Source: Shinisaurus crocodilurus
Taxonomy: Eukaryota; Chordata; Lepidosauria; Squamata; Shinisauridae
Length of the DNA: 64,000 nt
Reading direction: 5' to 3'
NCBI GenBank assembly: GCA_021292165.1
Contig: JAHFWL010001258.1
Location: 1-64,000, forward strand
Shown here: positions 52,026 through 61,858 of the stretch, one piece after another
How the letters are laid out: each line of letters begins with the position of its first letter
How positions within the stretch are numbered: the stretch's first letter is position 1
Position numbers and translations under genes: made by a program
Notes under the pieces: model-generated
The model's input: the letters and a program-made list of their open reading frames with translations, nothing else
What the model was told of the DNA's origin: nothing
The model's database searches: none

Positions 52026-52242
52026 CAGGGCAGGCTGGTGGTGACTCCTGTGCCAGTGGGGCTTCTTATCCCTTGCATCTTTCACTTTAAGCTTTGTAGG
52101 AGCAATCTTTGGTGCTCCGTGGTGGTGAACCTACTTTGGGGATGGAGTTCAGCACCACGGACGGCTCCTATAAAGCTCAGAATAAAAGCTGCAATGGATA
52201 AGGCGCCCCACTGACATAGGCGACTCACCAGCCTTCCAGGCC
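52026..52242. mobile_element. Foldback MITE, copy 3, 6-bp TSD
   Basis: 'caggctggtggtgactcctg' and 'gccagtggggcttcttatcc' mirrored by 'ggataaggcgccccactgac' and 'gactcaccagcc'. TATAGG flanks both sides exactly (52020-52025 and 52243-52248). Confidence 0.82.
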
Positions 52243-52285
52243 TATAGGGAAGTCCAGATTTTGTTAACTTTGCTCTGTCTGCGTT

Positions 52286-52554
52286 CCGTCAAGGGTTGAG
52301 TGTGGGTTGTCGTTGAACTATGGGATTGTTGTTGAAACGTGGGTTATCATGTTGTCTGAACCCAGCGGAGATAACAAACCATGGCGAACAACCCACAGTT
52401 CACAACCCAGCAACAAGCCATGGGTTCTCTTCCTGGGTTGTTCGTGATTAACAAGCCATGGCTTGTTAGCACAGCTGGATTCAGACAACACGATAACCCA
52501 AGTTTCAACAATAACCCACCTTATTGTGTTGTCTGAACCCAGTCACTGTGGTTT
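52286..52554. mobile_element. Palindromic 'GGGTTCAGACAAC' MITE, 5' truncated
   Basis: Starts inside the family at 'caagggttgagtgtgggttg' and ends TGTCTGAACCCAGTCACTGT. The outermost 'cagtcactgtgg' is the reverse complement of 'ccacagtgactg' at 43415, so the true terminus may extend to it. Confidence 0.8.
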
Positions 52555-52597
52555 GCGGGTGCCCTGAGGCACCCATTCCATCAACCAACCCTGCCTC

Positions 52598-52748
52598 GTA
52601 GGTTGTCATGTCGTGCGAACCCGGGAAGGTGGGCTGTTGGCGTGGTAACAAACCACCCGGAACCCATGGGCTGTTTCAGGACTGCAGGCGGCTTGTTCAC
52701 CACAGCAACAACCCACCCTCATTGGGTTCACACGACACAACAACCTAC
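52598..52748. mobile_element. Related palindromic MITE
   Basis: TIRs GTAGGTTGTCATGTCGTGCG and ACACGACACAACAACCTAC enclose 'aacccgggaaggtgggctgt' and 'caacccaccctcattgggtt'. Built like the previous family but with different ends. Confidence 0.75.
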
Positions 52749-52881
52749 AAGGGGGCGCTGGTTTACAGAATGCGCGCCCAGAAACCACAGTGGCTTATTT
52801 CAGCCACCACAAGTCATTTCAGTGATGCAAAACCGGGGGGCTTTCTTTCATAAGACTAGAATTTAGATTTAAAATTTAGCT

Positions 52882-53139
52882 AGACTGGTCGGGACGAGGA
52901 AGAGGGCCTTCTCTGTGGCGGCCCCCGTACTGTGGAACTCTCTCCCGAGTGACCTCTGCCATGCCCCCTCTCTGCTGAGCTTCGGCCGCTCACTAAAAAC
53001 TTGGCTGTTCAGGCAGGAATATGGGGTGGGCTAAGATTTTAAAATTTTATACTGTTTTAATGTATTTTATTCTGTTTTTATCTTATGTACATCGCCCAGG
53101 GTGGCCGGTTTGCCGGCCAGATGGGTGATAAATAAATGC

Positions 53140-53180
<41 letters not shown>

Positions 53181-53181
53181 T
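52882..53181 (+). mobile_element. L2 LINE 3' end with (AAT)n tail
   Basis: 'gaggaagagggccttctctg tggcggcccccgtactgtgg' (L2 C-terminus), 'tgttcaggcaggaatatgg', 'tacatcgcccagggtggccg' and a tail that grades from AATAAATG into about 14 AAT triplets (53140-53181). Confidence 0.9.
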
Positions 53182-54111
53182 AGAATCGCACAGTGAAGCC
53201 AACAGACAAGTAGCTTAAGGTCTCACCAAATGAAGGACAGGGTGGCCAGTAACTGAGTCGGCTTTTTAAAAATTATTATTAACGAGACACCGTTATGGTG
53301 CTATCAATGGCTAACATTAGCCACAGGAGTTTAATATCCAGCGGCAGTTTGTCACAAAGCTCAATAAACTCTTTTTTTTTTTGCGGAGTGACCCGAAGAA
53401 GCAACGCTGAGCGGTAAGGAACTGCTCTTTGTGGCTAGGTGGATCTCAGCCACCTCTTGTTTTGAAAAGACAAATCGAGGGAGAACATTTGCCTGTCATC
53501 TTCTGTCAGCGCTTGAACAAATGTCACGAAGAAAGTCTTTTAAAAAAAAAAAGAGCAAAAAAGCACTCGGAGACAGTCGCTTAATTTCACTGCCGAAGCA
53601 GAGACAGAAGCACGCACGCCGTCAGCCTGAAAATTCACATAAAAGCAAAAACGACGAGACGAACGGAGAGGGATCTTTCGGAGACGTGTCCTTTCCAAGA
53701 GCCATGCTGGTTAGTAGTCATTCCACAGGGCCACGGCTTGTGCTCTTTAGATGCAAACCCACCCACCCCCCCGGGGAAGGTCTCCCGTTCAAGCCAATTA
53801 GATCAGAAATCCATTAAATCGATCCAGTAACTCGAGGGGAAATGGTTTTTGTGAAAAGGCCAGTGATGGAGAGGAACCAGGGATGCTCGTAGAGATGAAG
53901 CACCTTTTTACTAGCAGGGATGCTGATGGCATCCACCCCGACCCCCCAGAATCGGTGGTGTGGCCAGGGTTGGACCTTGTTGGAGCCAAGGTTTAGGGCT
54001 CCACAGCCCGGGGGGGTGGGGGGAGGAAATGACCACCCGGAGTGTGGCAAGTGTAGAAGCAAATGCCATTTAATCAGGTCTTGAATTTTTCTTCTTGTTG
54101 TTTCTTTAAAA
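53182..54111. other. Unassigned stretch
   Basis: Single-copy-like and gene-free. The 128-codon ORF at 53431-53817 is lysine-rich through an A run and has no domain, so it is not accepted. 53280-53360 ('caatggctaacattagccac', 'agtttaatatccagcggcag') could be conserved noncoding DNA. Confidence 0.35.
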
Positions 54112-54552
54112 TAATTTTATTTATTTATTTATTTATTTATTTATTATAGTTATACGCCACCTTTTTTCCTGCAAGGAACCCAAGGCGGCTTATTATTTAT
54201 TATTATTTCTTATTTCTTATATTTATTAATCGCCCATCTGGCCGGTCACCCGGCCACCCTGGGCGATGTACAATTAAATACAATAAAACAATACAATAAA
54301 ATATAATAATAATTAAAACAATATAAAAAGTTATTTTAAAAACCTAACCCACCCCATATTCCGTCCCCTTGCTTACATAATCCTCCTGCTCCTCTCCATT
54401 TTTATCCTCACAACAACCCTGTGAGGTAGGCGAGGCTGAGAGTCAGTGACTGGCCCAAAGTCACACAGTGAGTTTCATGGCCGAGCGGGGACTAGAACCC
54501 AGATCTCCCGAGTCCCAGCCCAACACTCTCACCACTACGCCACACTGGCTCT
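54112..54552 (-). mobile_element. tRNA-derived SINE split by an L2 end
   Basis: The SINE's tail and 'ggaacccaaggcggctta' (54112-54190) and its remainder 'cttacataatcctcctgctc' to 'cgccacactggctct' (54371-54552) are separated by an L2 3' end. GCTTA occurs at both junctions, consistent with a short target duplication. Confidence 0.88.
54191..54370 (-). mobile_element. L2 LINE 3' end inserted in SINE
   Basis: Minus-strand L2 3' UTR ('aatatggggtgggttaggtt', 'acatcgcccagggtggccgg') with ATT-rich tail at 54188-54225. The L2 is therefore younger than this SINE copy. Confidence 0.88.
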
Positions 54553-54559
54553 CTTTCAG

Positions 54560-54990
54560 GTATATATTTATTTATTTATTATATTTTTTAATCGCCCATC
54601 TGGCCGGTCACACACATTTTTTATATGTGTGTGTCTCTCCATGTGTTGTTGTATATTTATATGTTTGTGTGTATATATGATTTTTTAAGAAAGGTTTTAT
54701 GCTGTATTTTTAACGTTTTAATCTTTGTAAACTGCCCAGAGAGCTTCAGCTATTGGGCAGTATAGAAATGTAATCACTGAAATGAAACAAAACGAAATTT
54801 TTATCCTTGTAGTCATCATGATGGTGCTATGATTTAAGGGACATTAAAATGCAAACCTGCACATGCTCAGAGAATTTTTTTAATTATTTTTATAAAATCA
54901 AGGCTGGCAAACAGTTTTGCTGTAACCGCCCAGGGAGCCTTTTGGCTGATGAGCGGTGAATAAATATATTAAATAAATAAATAAATAAAT
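54560..54990. mobile_element. Cluster of short L2-type tails
   Basis: 54560-54612 is a minus-strand L2 tail ('aatcgcccatctggccggtc'). 54690-54778 is a plus-strand tail ('gcccagagagcttcagctat tgggcagtatagaaatg'). 54888-54990 is another plus-strand LINE/SINE tail ('gagccttttggctgatgagc') with TAAA units. Confidence 0.7.
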
Positions 54991-55061
54991 AGTGATGGAA
55001 TGGTGGTTCTAAGGGGGCGGGAAGACAGAGGGCCGCCCCCCATGAGACAGTTAAGTTCTGA

Positions 55062-55268
55062 GAAATGGAAACTGGTGGCTCCAGTGGCAGTGGGGCTGTG
55101 TATCCACTCCAGGTCGCAGTCTGAACTTTTAAGGCACTGTCCATGGTGCTGGGACCCTATCCTCCGAATAGGTTCCGCACCATGGATAGCTCCTTTAAAG
55201 TTCAGACTGAAACCCGGAGTGGATACATGACCCACTGACACTGGAGCCGCCAGCCAGCCTCCCCTGGT
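55062..55268. mobile_element. Foldback MITE, copy 4
   Basis: 'ctggtggctccagtggcagt ggggctgtgtatccactcc' mirrored by 'ggagtggatacatgacccac tgacactggagccgccagcc'. No clear duplication in the flanks. Confidence 0.82.
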
Positions 55269-55465
55269 CCAGAGTCTAAAATTACCTAACTGCACCAATG
55301 CCCAGCCTTCCCTGTTCCCTCTCTGAGCTCAGCTGCAATCCTCACAGCAGCTGAGGGGACATGGATTTTGCCCAACTGCTATCTATTGTGGCCTGTTGTA
55401 ATGCAAAGTATTTCCTCCAGTGGCTTGGTCTCTAATGGACCGTTCAGATGGGCCATTCAGATGCA

Positions 55466-55530
55466 GGGTGGCCGGGTGACTGGCCAGATGGGCGATTAAT
55501 AAATATAATAAATAAATAAATATAATAAAT
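55466..55530 (+). mobile_element. L2 3' tail fragment
   Basis: 'ggtggccgggtgactggcca gatgggcgattaataaat' plus TAAA/TAATA units. Confidence 0.75.
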
Positions 55531-55544
55531 TTGCTTTACAAAAG

Positions 55545-55702
55545 ACCGATCCTTGGGAGACAGGACCCTCTAAAGACAGGCACACACACAGAGAGAGAGA
55601 GACTTCAGAGCATCTGTAAATTAGCATATGCAAATGTGTGCTTTTTTTTTTTTTTTTTGTCCTGTGGGGCTAAGCCCTTGTCAGTACCTAGCACTGCCCC
55701 TG
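55545..55702 (+). mobile_element. hAT-like 'GGCGGTGTTAGGG' element, 3' fragment
   Basis: 'gatccttgggagacaggacc' to the 3' end 'gtacctagcactgcccctg', the best-preserved right terminus in the window. A T run replaces the variable segment at 55641-55658. Confidence 0.8.
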
Positions 55703-55807
55703 CTTTTCAGTGGGTCCCTTCTGAGATGTGGGCTGGCCATGCCTACTCTTGACGCCAGCTCTGGCTGAAGGTATTTAAGCTGAGGTTGGACAGCCATCTG
55801 TCACAGA

Positions 55808-55928
55808 TGCTGACATTTATTTATTTATTTATTATATTTATACCCTGCCTTTTTTCCTGCAAGGAACCCAAGGCGGCTTACATAATCCTCCTCCTCCTCT
55901 CCATTTTATCCTCACAACAACCTTGTGA
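55808..55928 (-). mobile_element. tRNA-derived SINE, 3' part only
   Basis: Tail and 'aacccaaggcggcttacata' block; truncated after 'caacaaccttgtga'. Confidence 0.85.
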
Positions 55929-56197
55929 CATGATCGCATCCTGCAGCACAGATCCTGCTTTGAGCAGGGGGTTGGACTACATGACCTCCAAGGTCCCTTC
56001 CAGCTCCCAGGTTCTACAACTTCAAAAGGCCCAACAACAACCTGGAGTCCAAAGGCAGATGCTCCCTGTTCCGAAGTATATATTGCCATAGACACATTTC
56101 GGCCTGCCACTCAGAACAGAGCGAGCGAGTGAAAACCCTCACAAGAGATCCCCGTGCTTTTGGCAGGACAGAAGCTTGGCCAGCAAAGGCTCTTTCG

Positions 56198-56280
56198 GTG
56201 CACTCCTGGGCATGTCTACTCGGAAGTAAGCCCCACGAAATGAGGCCTATCCTAAGGTAAGTGTGTCCAGGATTTCAGCC
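56198..56280. repeat. Short dispersed repeat, 'actcggaagtaagccccac' type
   Basis: 'cactcctgggcatgtctact' then 'cggaagtaagccccacgaaa' and 'aaggtaagtgtgtccaggat'. A short imperfect palindrome related to 86-149. Confidence 0.6.
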
Positions 56281-56917
56281 GAAGGAGGACCAAAGCGCTG
56301 GAATTTGCCCTGTCAATCTCCTTTTTGGTTGCCGTCCTTTTATGGTTTTTCTACTCCCATTTAGAGGGAAAAACGAACACGAACGCCGCTACATCAATGC
56401 TGCGGCATTCCAGTGCAGCAGGCTCTGTAATGCGGTTTGCATCTCCAGGCCTTCCTTCTTCCCTCCCCTTATAATTCAGGATCAAGATATCGGAGCGATA
56501 CGACTGAGCCTGCGTGACCTTTCACTGGCGCGCTGGAAGGAAGCCAGTCTCTTGCAGGACGCTTCGTCCGCGAGACACTTGATCGGTCATCATCTGTGCT
56601 CAACAGCATGGCCGCGAGTGAAAAAATTGCCCGTAGAAACCTCATTTGATCTGCTGGCATAAAGGTCTATATGCCTGACGAAATCGAGAGAGACACATAA
56701 AGAAGCCAACAACACCTAGACACCGTTTCCCTAATATATTTCCCCTCTGGTGCCCGTCTCCTCCAGATTGGCCAGTAATTCAGTAATTTCTGAATTTACT
56801 TGAAAGAAAGACCGCTCTCCACCCATATCAGCTCGCCCCGCACTTTAAGAATAGCAACACAGCCCGAGGCCCTTCTCTCACTTGCCCACCTTTGAGAGCA
56901 GGTAGGTGGGCAAATAC
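56281..56917. other. Unassigned stretch
   Basis: A 133-codon ORF at 56261-56662 has non-repetitive composition but no recognised domain and no splice context. No other feature. Confidence 0.35.
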
Positions 56918-57231
56918 CAGAGCCGGTGCTCGGGCAGGCCCACTAGGGCTGGAACCCTGAATCTTTCCTTTGGAGCCCCGAATCTCTCGGGGGGGGGGCC
57001 TCTGCCCCACCACCCTGCTGTCCATGGGCACTTGCTGAAAGAAAGGTCCTGGGGCCCTGAGGATCTCTGTTGCATCTGATCCCCCGGGATTAGTTGGCTT
57101 TTTTGGCCCACATGGTCTTCCCCTCCTGCGGCCCCCCACCTTGAATCTTTCCGCCTGATTTTTTTTCCTGAAATCAAATGCCCTCCTCTCCCCTGTCCAT
57201 ACATCCCCTTTTACAAATAGGGGTGTCCTTC
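56918..57231 (+). mobile_element. hAT-like element, 5' portion
   Basis: Starts CAGAGCCGGTGCTCGGGCAG and stops at 'aaataggggtgtccttc', where pyrimidine-rich sequence begins; the 3' third is missing. Confidence 0.82.
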
Positions 57232-57285
57232 TTTTTCTTTCCTTTTCTTCTTTTTGCTAACGGTGAGACTCATAGTTAGTGAAGG

Positions 57286-57370
57286 CAGGGATGTTGAAGA
57301 GTCCTTGGTTTCGAGTCACGAGTCTTTGGAGCCGAGTCTCGAGTCTCGAGCCCGAGTCCTTGGTCCAAAG
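57286..57370 (+). mobile_element. CGAGTC-rich element, 5' fragment
   Basis: Starts CAGGGATGTTGAAGAGTCC like 26287 and contains 'cgagtctcgagtctcgag', then ends in unrelated sequence after 'ccttggtccaaag'. Confidence 0.82.
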
Positions 57371-57674
57371 GTTTTAGTTTTTCCTGAACTGAAAAGCCCC
57401 AAACAGTCATTTCGTTTCACTAATTTAGGGCACAGTCCTATCGATTGCACCCTCGATGCTTGCAAGGCATCCAACGCAGAGTTGGAAAAGTGGTGGAGGT
57501 GATCTCTCTTCTCCCGCTCTGCAATTAAGCTAGGCGGCTGATTTTGGAAGCGCTTTGGAACGGGGACAGAAGGAAGCTGGAGTGCCGTCAGAACACCTCG
57601 TATCCCGGCGGTCCCGGTCTCCTCCCTCCCCTCCCCAAATACCCCCTTCTCTCCCTCTCCGGGGTCGATTTTCT

Positions 57675-58175
57675 GAGATTTCATAGGTCATAGAGTTGGA
57701 AGGAGCCTACAAGGCTATCTGGGAGGCTGCACCCCCTGCCTCCTAGGAGCAACATCAGAGCAAGGGGGAGACCAACCTGGCCCCCATACATCAGCTGGAG
57801 AGGGAGCAGCTGCAGGGAACATGTTTTGCCCTTCCCTGCCAGAAAAAAAAGAAAGAAAGAAAGAAAAACCTATAAGAACCTTTTAAACTAAGAACTGGTG
57901 CCTGAGTTTGGCATTCTTCCTCCTCCCTCCCAATCCCTTTTCCTTTTGCGTCATGTCTTTTAGATTGTGAGCCTGAGGGCAGGGACTGTCTTATTATTAA
58001 TCTGTGTAAGCCGCTCTGAGAGCCTTTTCTGGCTGAAGAGCGAGCGGGGTATAAATGCAATAAATAAATAAATGCAGGAAACTAGAGGAGGGGTCTCCCA
58101 TCCAAGTAATAACCGGGCTTGACCCTGCTTAGCTTTCCACGCTCAGACAAGCTGAGCCAGCGTGAGCCACAGGCC
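57675..58175 (-). mobile_element. 5S-derived SINE split by a LINE-type tail
   Basis: 57679-57716 is the CR1-like tail of a reverse 5S SINE; its 5S part resumes at 58073 ('tgcaggaaactagaggaggg' to 'gagccagcgtgagccac'). Between them 57717-58072 is foreign: 57870-58072 matches 50395-50590 and ends 'ggctgaagagcgagcggggt ataaatgcaataaataaat'. About 20 bases of the SINE were lost at the junction. Confidence 0.8.
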
Positions 58176-58882
58176 CTTCCATGCTTGTTGCGAGGCAGGG
58201 GAAAAAGGGGATCAGAGCGCGGATCCCCAGTTCCAAGGTTGGAGCTCTGTTTCCGACCTTGGATCTGAGAATCCAATGTATTCTAAGGCCCTCTAGACAC
58301 TGTCTAGATAGGATCGCCCTCTTACGTATTCAATTATTGTTAACACGTATATACATTCATAGCACACGTATACATTGATACATGATAACATTTATTTACT
58401 ATATCTGCTAAACAGCCATCGAGGCAGCATGGAGCAATTTAAAACAAGGAAACCGTAACACGGTAAAGCATTAACTTAAAAAAGAAAAAGAAAAAAAAAA
58501 GCCCCAAATGTTGTAACTTTTCCATTGGTTGCCCTTTTCTGCGCCTTTCCCAGCTGTACAATATATCCTCTTTTTGAGATGCAGCGCGTATGGTTAGAGG
58601 ATGGAGGATCCTGCATTCGCCTGACAGGTAATTAGGGCCTATAAAATACTGGTGAGTTTGACTTGTTTTTTGGGAGCTTTGACAGTAAACAACTCCAGGA
58701 AGGTAGACGTATGCACCTCTCCATGCCCGCCCACGTTAAGAAAATGTCAGCGGGAAGAAATATCTGCGGGAAGAAAAGGGAAAAGGGGGTGGGTGCAGGG
58801 AATGACCACCGCACAGATTGAAAAATTGGACGGATCAGCATTTCACAATTCCCTTGTGCTTTAGACAGGCAATTCTTTTGAA
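58176..58882. other. Unassigned stretch
   Basis: A-rich run at 58479-58499; otherwise no repeat or gene recognised. Confidence 0.35.
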
Positions 58883-58984
58883 CAGGGGCAGTGCTAGGGA
58901 CCGAAAAGCTCTGGGCCTCAAGCCCACAGGACAAAGAAAATGCACAGATTTGCAGATGCTGATTGCTTTCCATATGCTCTAACG
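58883..58984 (-). mobile_element. hAT-like element, 3' fragment
   Basis: Starts CAGGGGCAGTGCTAGGGACC, giving the cleanest view of the right terminal inverted repeat, and stops after about 100 bases. Confidence 0.8.
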
Positions 58985-59329
58985 ACTGGAGATCAGCCTG
59001 GGGGGCATTCCCCCGCAGAACTTCCAGTGCCGCTCACATCCCAATCGGGATACACGTGGCACAGGAAGGAACGAGGTCCTTCCTCTTGAAATCATCCTTG
59101 GCCCCTGAGCCAAAAATCGCCGCCGTCCCCTGCTCTATAATGGCTGGCGGCAGCTCTTCGGGTCTTTCCCAGCTTGGGGCTAAGCTACAACCCGTCACCT
59201 GGCTTCGTTGAAGTTCAGAGAACTCCTTCCGTGGCTCTGCAAAAACCTCCCTGACGGATGGGACCCCCTCAGAGGCAACTGAGACAGCAAGGTATCTCCC
59301 AGCCTCAGTGTTGGCACACAGAGGGCTCC

Positions 59330-59381
59330 ATGGAGGTGCTGGGTACTGAAAAGATCTGGGGCTCAGGCCTACAGGACGAAA

Positions 59382-59433
<52 letters not shown>

Positions 59434-59802
59434 CACAAATCTGCAGATGCTAATTTGCAGATGCTCTAAAGTCTGTAAAGGACCCTGTCTCCTAAGGATA
59501 CACCCCTATTTGTAAAAAGGGATGTATGGATGGAGAGAGGACGGCATGTGATTTCAGAAAAAAAACCTCAGGCGGAAAGATTTTTTGGGGGGGCAGCAGG
59601 AGGTGAAGCACACGTGGGCAAAAAGCCAGCTAAATCCAGGGGGATGTGATGCAACAGAGATCCTCAGGGCCCCTGTTCCTTTATTTCAGCAAGTGCCCAT
59701 GGACAGCAGGGTGGTGGGGCAGACAGCCTCCCCGAGGCTCGGGGCTCCAAATGAAAGATTCGGGGCTCCAGCCCTAGCGGGCCTCCCCCAACACCGCCTC
59801 TG
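59330..59802 (-). mobile_element. hAT-like element with internal (AAT)n
   Basis: From 'catggaggtgctgggtactg' to 'ccccaacaccgcctctg'. At 59381-59432 it carries about 17 AAT triplets exactly where the other copies have a T run, (GTTT)n or a G run. Confidence 0.85.
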
Positions 59803-60095
59803 GTTTTTAAGAGAACTGAATGCTCCTGGTGAGGGACATCACTTCCTACAAAACACGCACATGATCCCCTTGTCCCATGTTCGCTCCTGGTCAAAGAGGT
59901 GCGGGAGGTTTTGGAACAACTGAAAGCCCTACCAGACCTGTTCAGCCAGAGACAAAAGTGTGAGGGTAGTGCAAAACTAAAATTAAAAATACGGGGAAAA
60001 TATTGGTGTGATCATATGCCTGGTGGTTTCCATGTCAGGGGAAGTCATCTTTCCAGTTTATTTTGCAAAGGGACGAGAAGGGAAGGCACTTGTGT
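59803..60095. other. Unassigned sequence
   Basis: No repeat or gene recognised between the hAT-like copy and the hairpin. Confidence 0.35.
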
Positions 60096-60319
60096 GTGAC
60101 AGAAACAACAGGAGAGAGAAAAGACAATCTCAGGTGCCTATTGGAGATGCTTATTATCTACGTTCCTTCCGTTTAACTTCTTTTAGATTTACATCTAAAA
60201 GGAGATAAACGGCCTCTGACGAAGGAACATAGATTTTTCCGAAACACGTCGGGCATAATAAATATCTCCAATAGACACCCACATTTCTCTTTTCTCTCTC
60301 CTGCTGTTTCCGTCACACT
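60096..60319. repeat. Large hairpin element with ribozyme-like core
   Basis: Outer arms: 'gtgtgacagaaacaacagga' (60096) to 'gcctattggagat' pair with 'atctccaatagacaccc' to 'tcctgctgtttccgtcacac' (60319). Next layer: 'ctacgttccttccg' (60158) pairs with 'cgaaggaacatag' (60220). Innermost: 'gtttaacttcttttagat' (60171) pairs with 'atctaaaaggagataaac' (60193). The only sizeable unpaired segments, 60211-60219 and 60233-60254, are parts of the hammerhead-like motif. No TSD was identified. Single copy in this window. Confidence 0.8.
60212..60254 (+). ncRNA. Candidate hammerhead-type self-cleaving motif
   Basis: In order: GCCT, CTGACGA, AGGAA..loop..TTCC, GAAA, C-AC-G, TC, GGGC. This matches a type I hammerhead: stem I GCCU/GGGC (one wobble), core CUGANGA, stem II GGAA/UUCC, core GAAA, a two-pair stem III and cleavage after GUC (60250). 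The first stem II pair would be an A-C mismatch and stem III is minimal, so activity is doubtful as a monomer. Similar minimal hammerheads are known in vertebrate retroelements. Confidence 0.5.
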
Positions 60320-60493
60320 TTATTGTGCCATAATCAGAAGGAGGGATGGCTGAGAATTTTGTTTCAGTCCAGCTTTTGATAGGAGCTTAATGAAATTTGC
60401 AAAGTTCTCTGTATTTGGGACAAAAAGAGGTTGAGCTTGTAAAAAAATTCAGATGAGAGAGAAAGCAAAATTGACATATTCACCCATCCCGGC

Positions 60494-60591
60494 CAGTGTT
60501 CTCCAACCGTGGGTCCCCAGATGCTTTTGGCTGGGGCATGCTGGGAGTTGCAGGCCAAAAACATCTGGGGACCCACGGTTGGAGAACACTG
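60494..60591. mobile_element. Palindromic hAT-like MITE, short form
   Basis: CAGTGTTCTCCAACCGTGGG ... CCCACGGTTGGAGAACACTG, 98 bp, with part of the left arm deleted. A compensating change (CGTGGG/CCCACG instead of CTTGGG/CCCAAG) is present in both arms. Flanks ATCCCGGC and CTCCAGGC agree at 6 of 8 positions. Confidence 0.88.
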
Positions 60592-60857
60592 CTCCAGGCA
60601 GTTCGGTTCTGAGTGCTGAGCTCTTAAAAATCTGGATTTGAATCCCTGTATATGCAGTCACGTGAGTGCTAAATTAAGATGACCACCGCTTTTCTGATAG
60701 GCTCCTCATATTTTAACAGCTATATGGCAGGCAGGTATGACATGGTCTGCTCTATATTGGGAATAACTGCCTCTTGAATTTGGCTGGTGCAAATGGAAGT
60801 TGTTTTTTTTTTGGTTTTTGATCAGAATTTACCAACATTCGCAAAGAAGATGATGGA

Positions 60858-61109
60858 TTTATTTGTTCATTTATTATTACTTTTCTATCCCACCTCTTTT
60901 TCCTCTTGCAGAGAACCCAAGGTGGCTTACATGTTCGTCGTCGTCCTCCTCCTCTCTGTTTTAGCCTCACAACAACCCTGTGAGGTAGGTGAGGCTGAGA
61001 GTTGGTGACTGGCCCAAAGTCGCCCAGGGAGCCTCAAGGCCGAGTGAGGACTAGAACCTGGGTCTCCCGAGTCCCAGTCCAACACGCTAACCACTATGCC
61101 ACATGGGCT
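60858..61109 (-). mobile_element. tRNA-derived SINE with L2/MIR-like tail
   Basis: Reverse copy, relatively diverged ('gtcgtcgtcctcctcctctc' in the tail block). Immediately followed by another copy in the same orientation. Confidence 0.88.
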
Positions 61110-61124
61110 CTCCAGTTCTCCATT

Positions 61125-61365
61125 TATTCGTTCATTCATTTATTTATTTTATATCCCGCCTTTTTTCCTGCAAGGAACCCAAGGCAGCTCACATAATCCT
61201 CCTCCTCTCCATTTTATCCTCACAACAACCTTATGAGGTAGGTTAGGCTGAGAGTCAGTGGCTGGCCCCAAAGTCACCCAGTGAGTTTCATGTCCGAGCG
61301 GGGACTAGAACTCGGGTCTCCCAAGTCCCAGTCCAACACTCTAACCATTTCGCTACACTGGCTCT
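61125..61365 (-). mobile_element. tRNA-derived SINE with L2/MIR-like tail
   Basis: Second reverse copy, tail of TTCA/TTTA units at 61125-61150. Confidence 0.88.
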
Positions 61366-61444
61366 CATAATTGGGAGAGAAAGAACTTTTTCAAATGTGA
61401 ATGTGGAAGAAAGCAAAAAAGGAAAGATTCACCCATCCCTACAG

Positions 61445-61858
61445 TGAGGGAGCCATCAGGAGGACTGTGTCCCATTCTGGGCCGCACACTTTAAGAAGGA
61501 TATATGGACAAAATGGAACTGGTCCAGAGGAGGGCAATGAAGACAGACAGCGGAGAAGACCACTGCGAGACTTGACAGGCCTCTTCAGAAGCCTGAAGGG
61601 CTGTTACATAGAAGAGGGTGAAGACCTGTTCCTCGCTGCCTGCCCCCAAAAGGCATGTAATGAGTTCAAGTTTCAGGTGGGTAGTTCAGTTCAACTTTAG
61701 GAGCAATGTCTTGACGGTAAGAGCAGCTGAGCTCGGTTTTGGAACCAAAGACCTAGATGGACAGTGGGCTCTCCCTGCCTGGACACCCCTCTGTTGTGGG
61801 TGGTGTAGCTCTGGATTCTCTGCATTGAGCAGGGGGTTGGGCTAGATGGCATACATTG
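61445..61858 (+). mobile_element. CR1-like LINE 3' end, diverged
   Basis: Follows the CR1 order: 'attctgggccgcacacttta agaagg', 'tccagaggagggcaatgaag', 'gcctgaagggctgttacata gaagagg', and 3' UTR 'gcattgagcagggggttggg'. Several frameshifts; old copy. Confidence 0.78.

Noticed and set aside
53431..53817. 128-codon lysine-rich ORF
   Set aside because: Lysines come from an A run; the composition is not domain-like.
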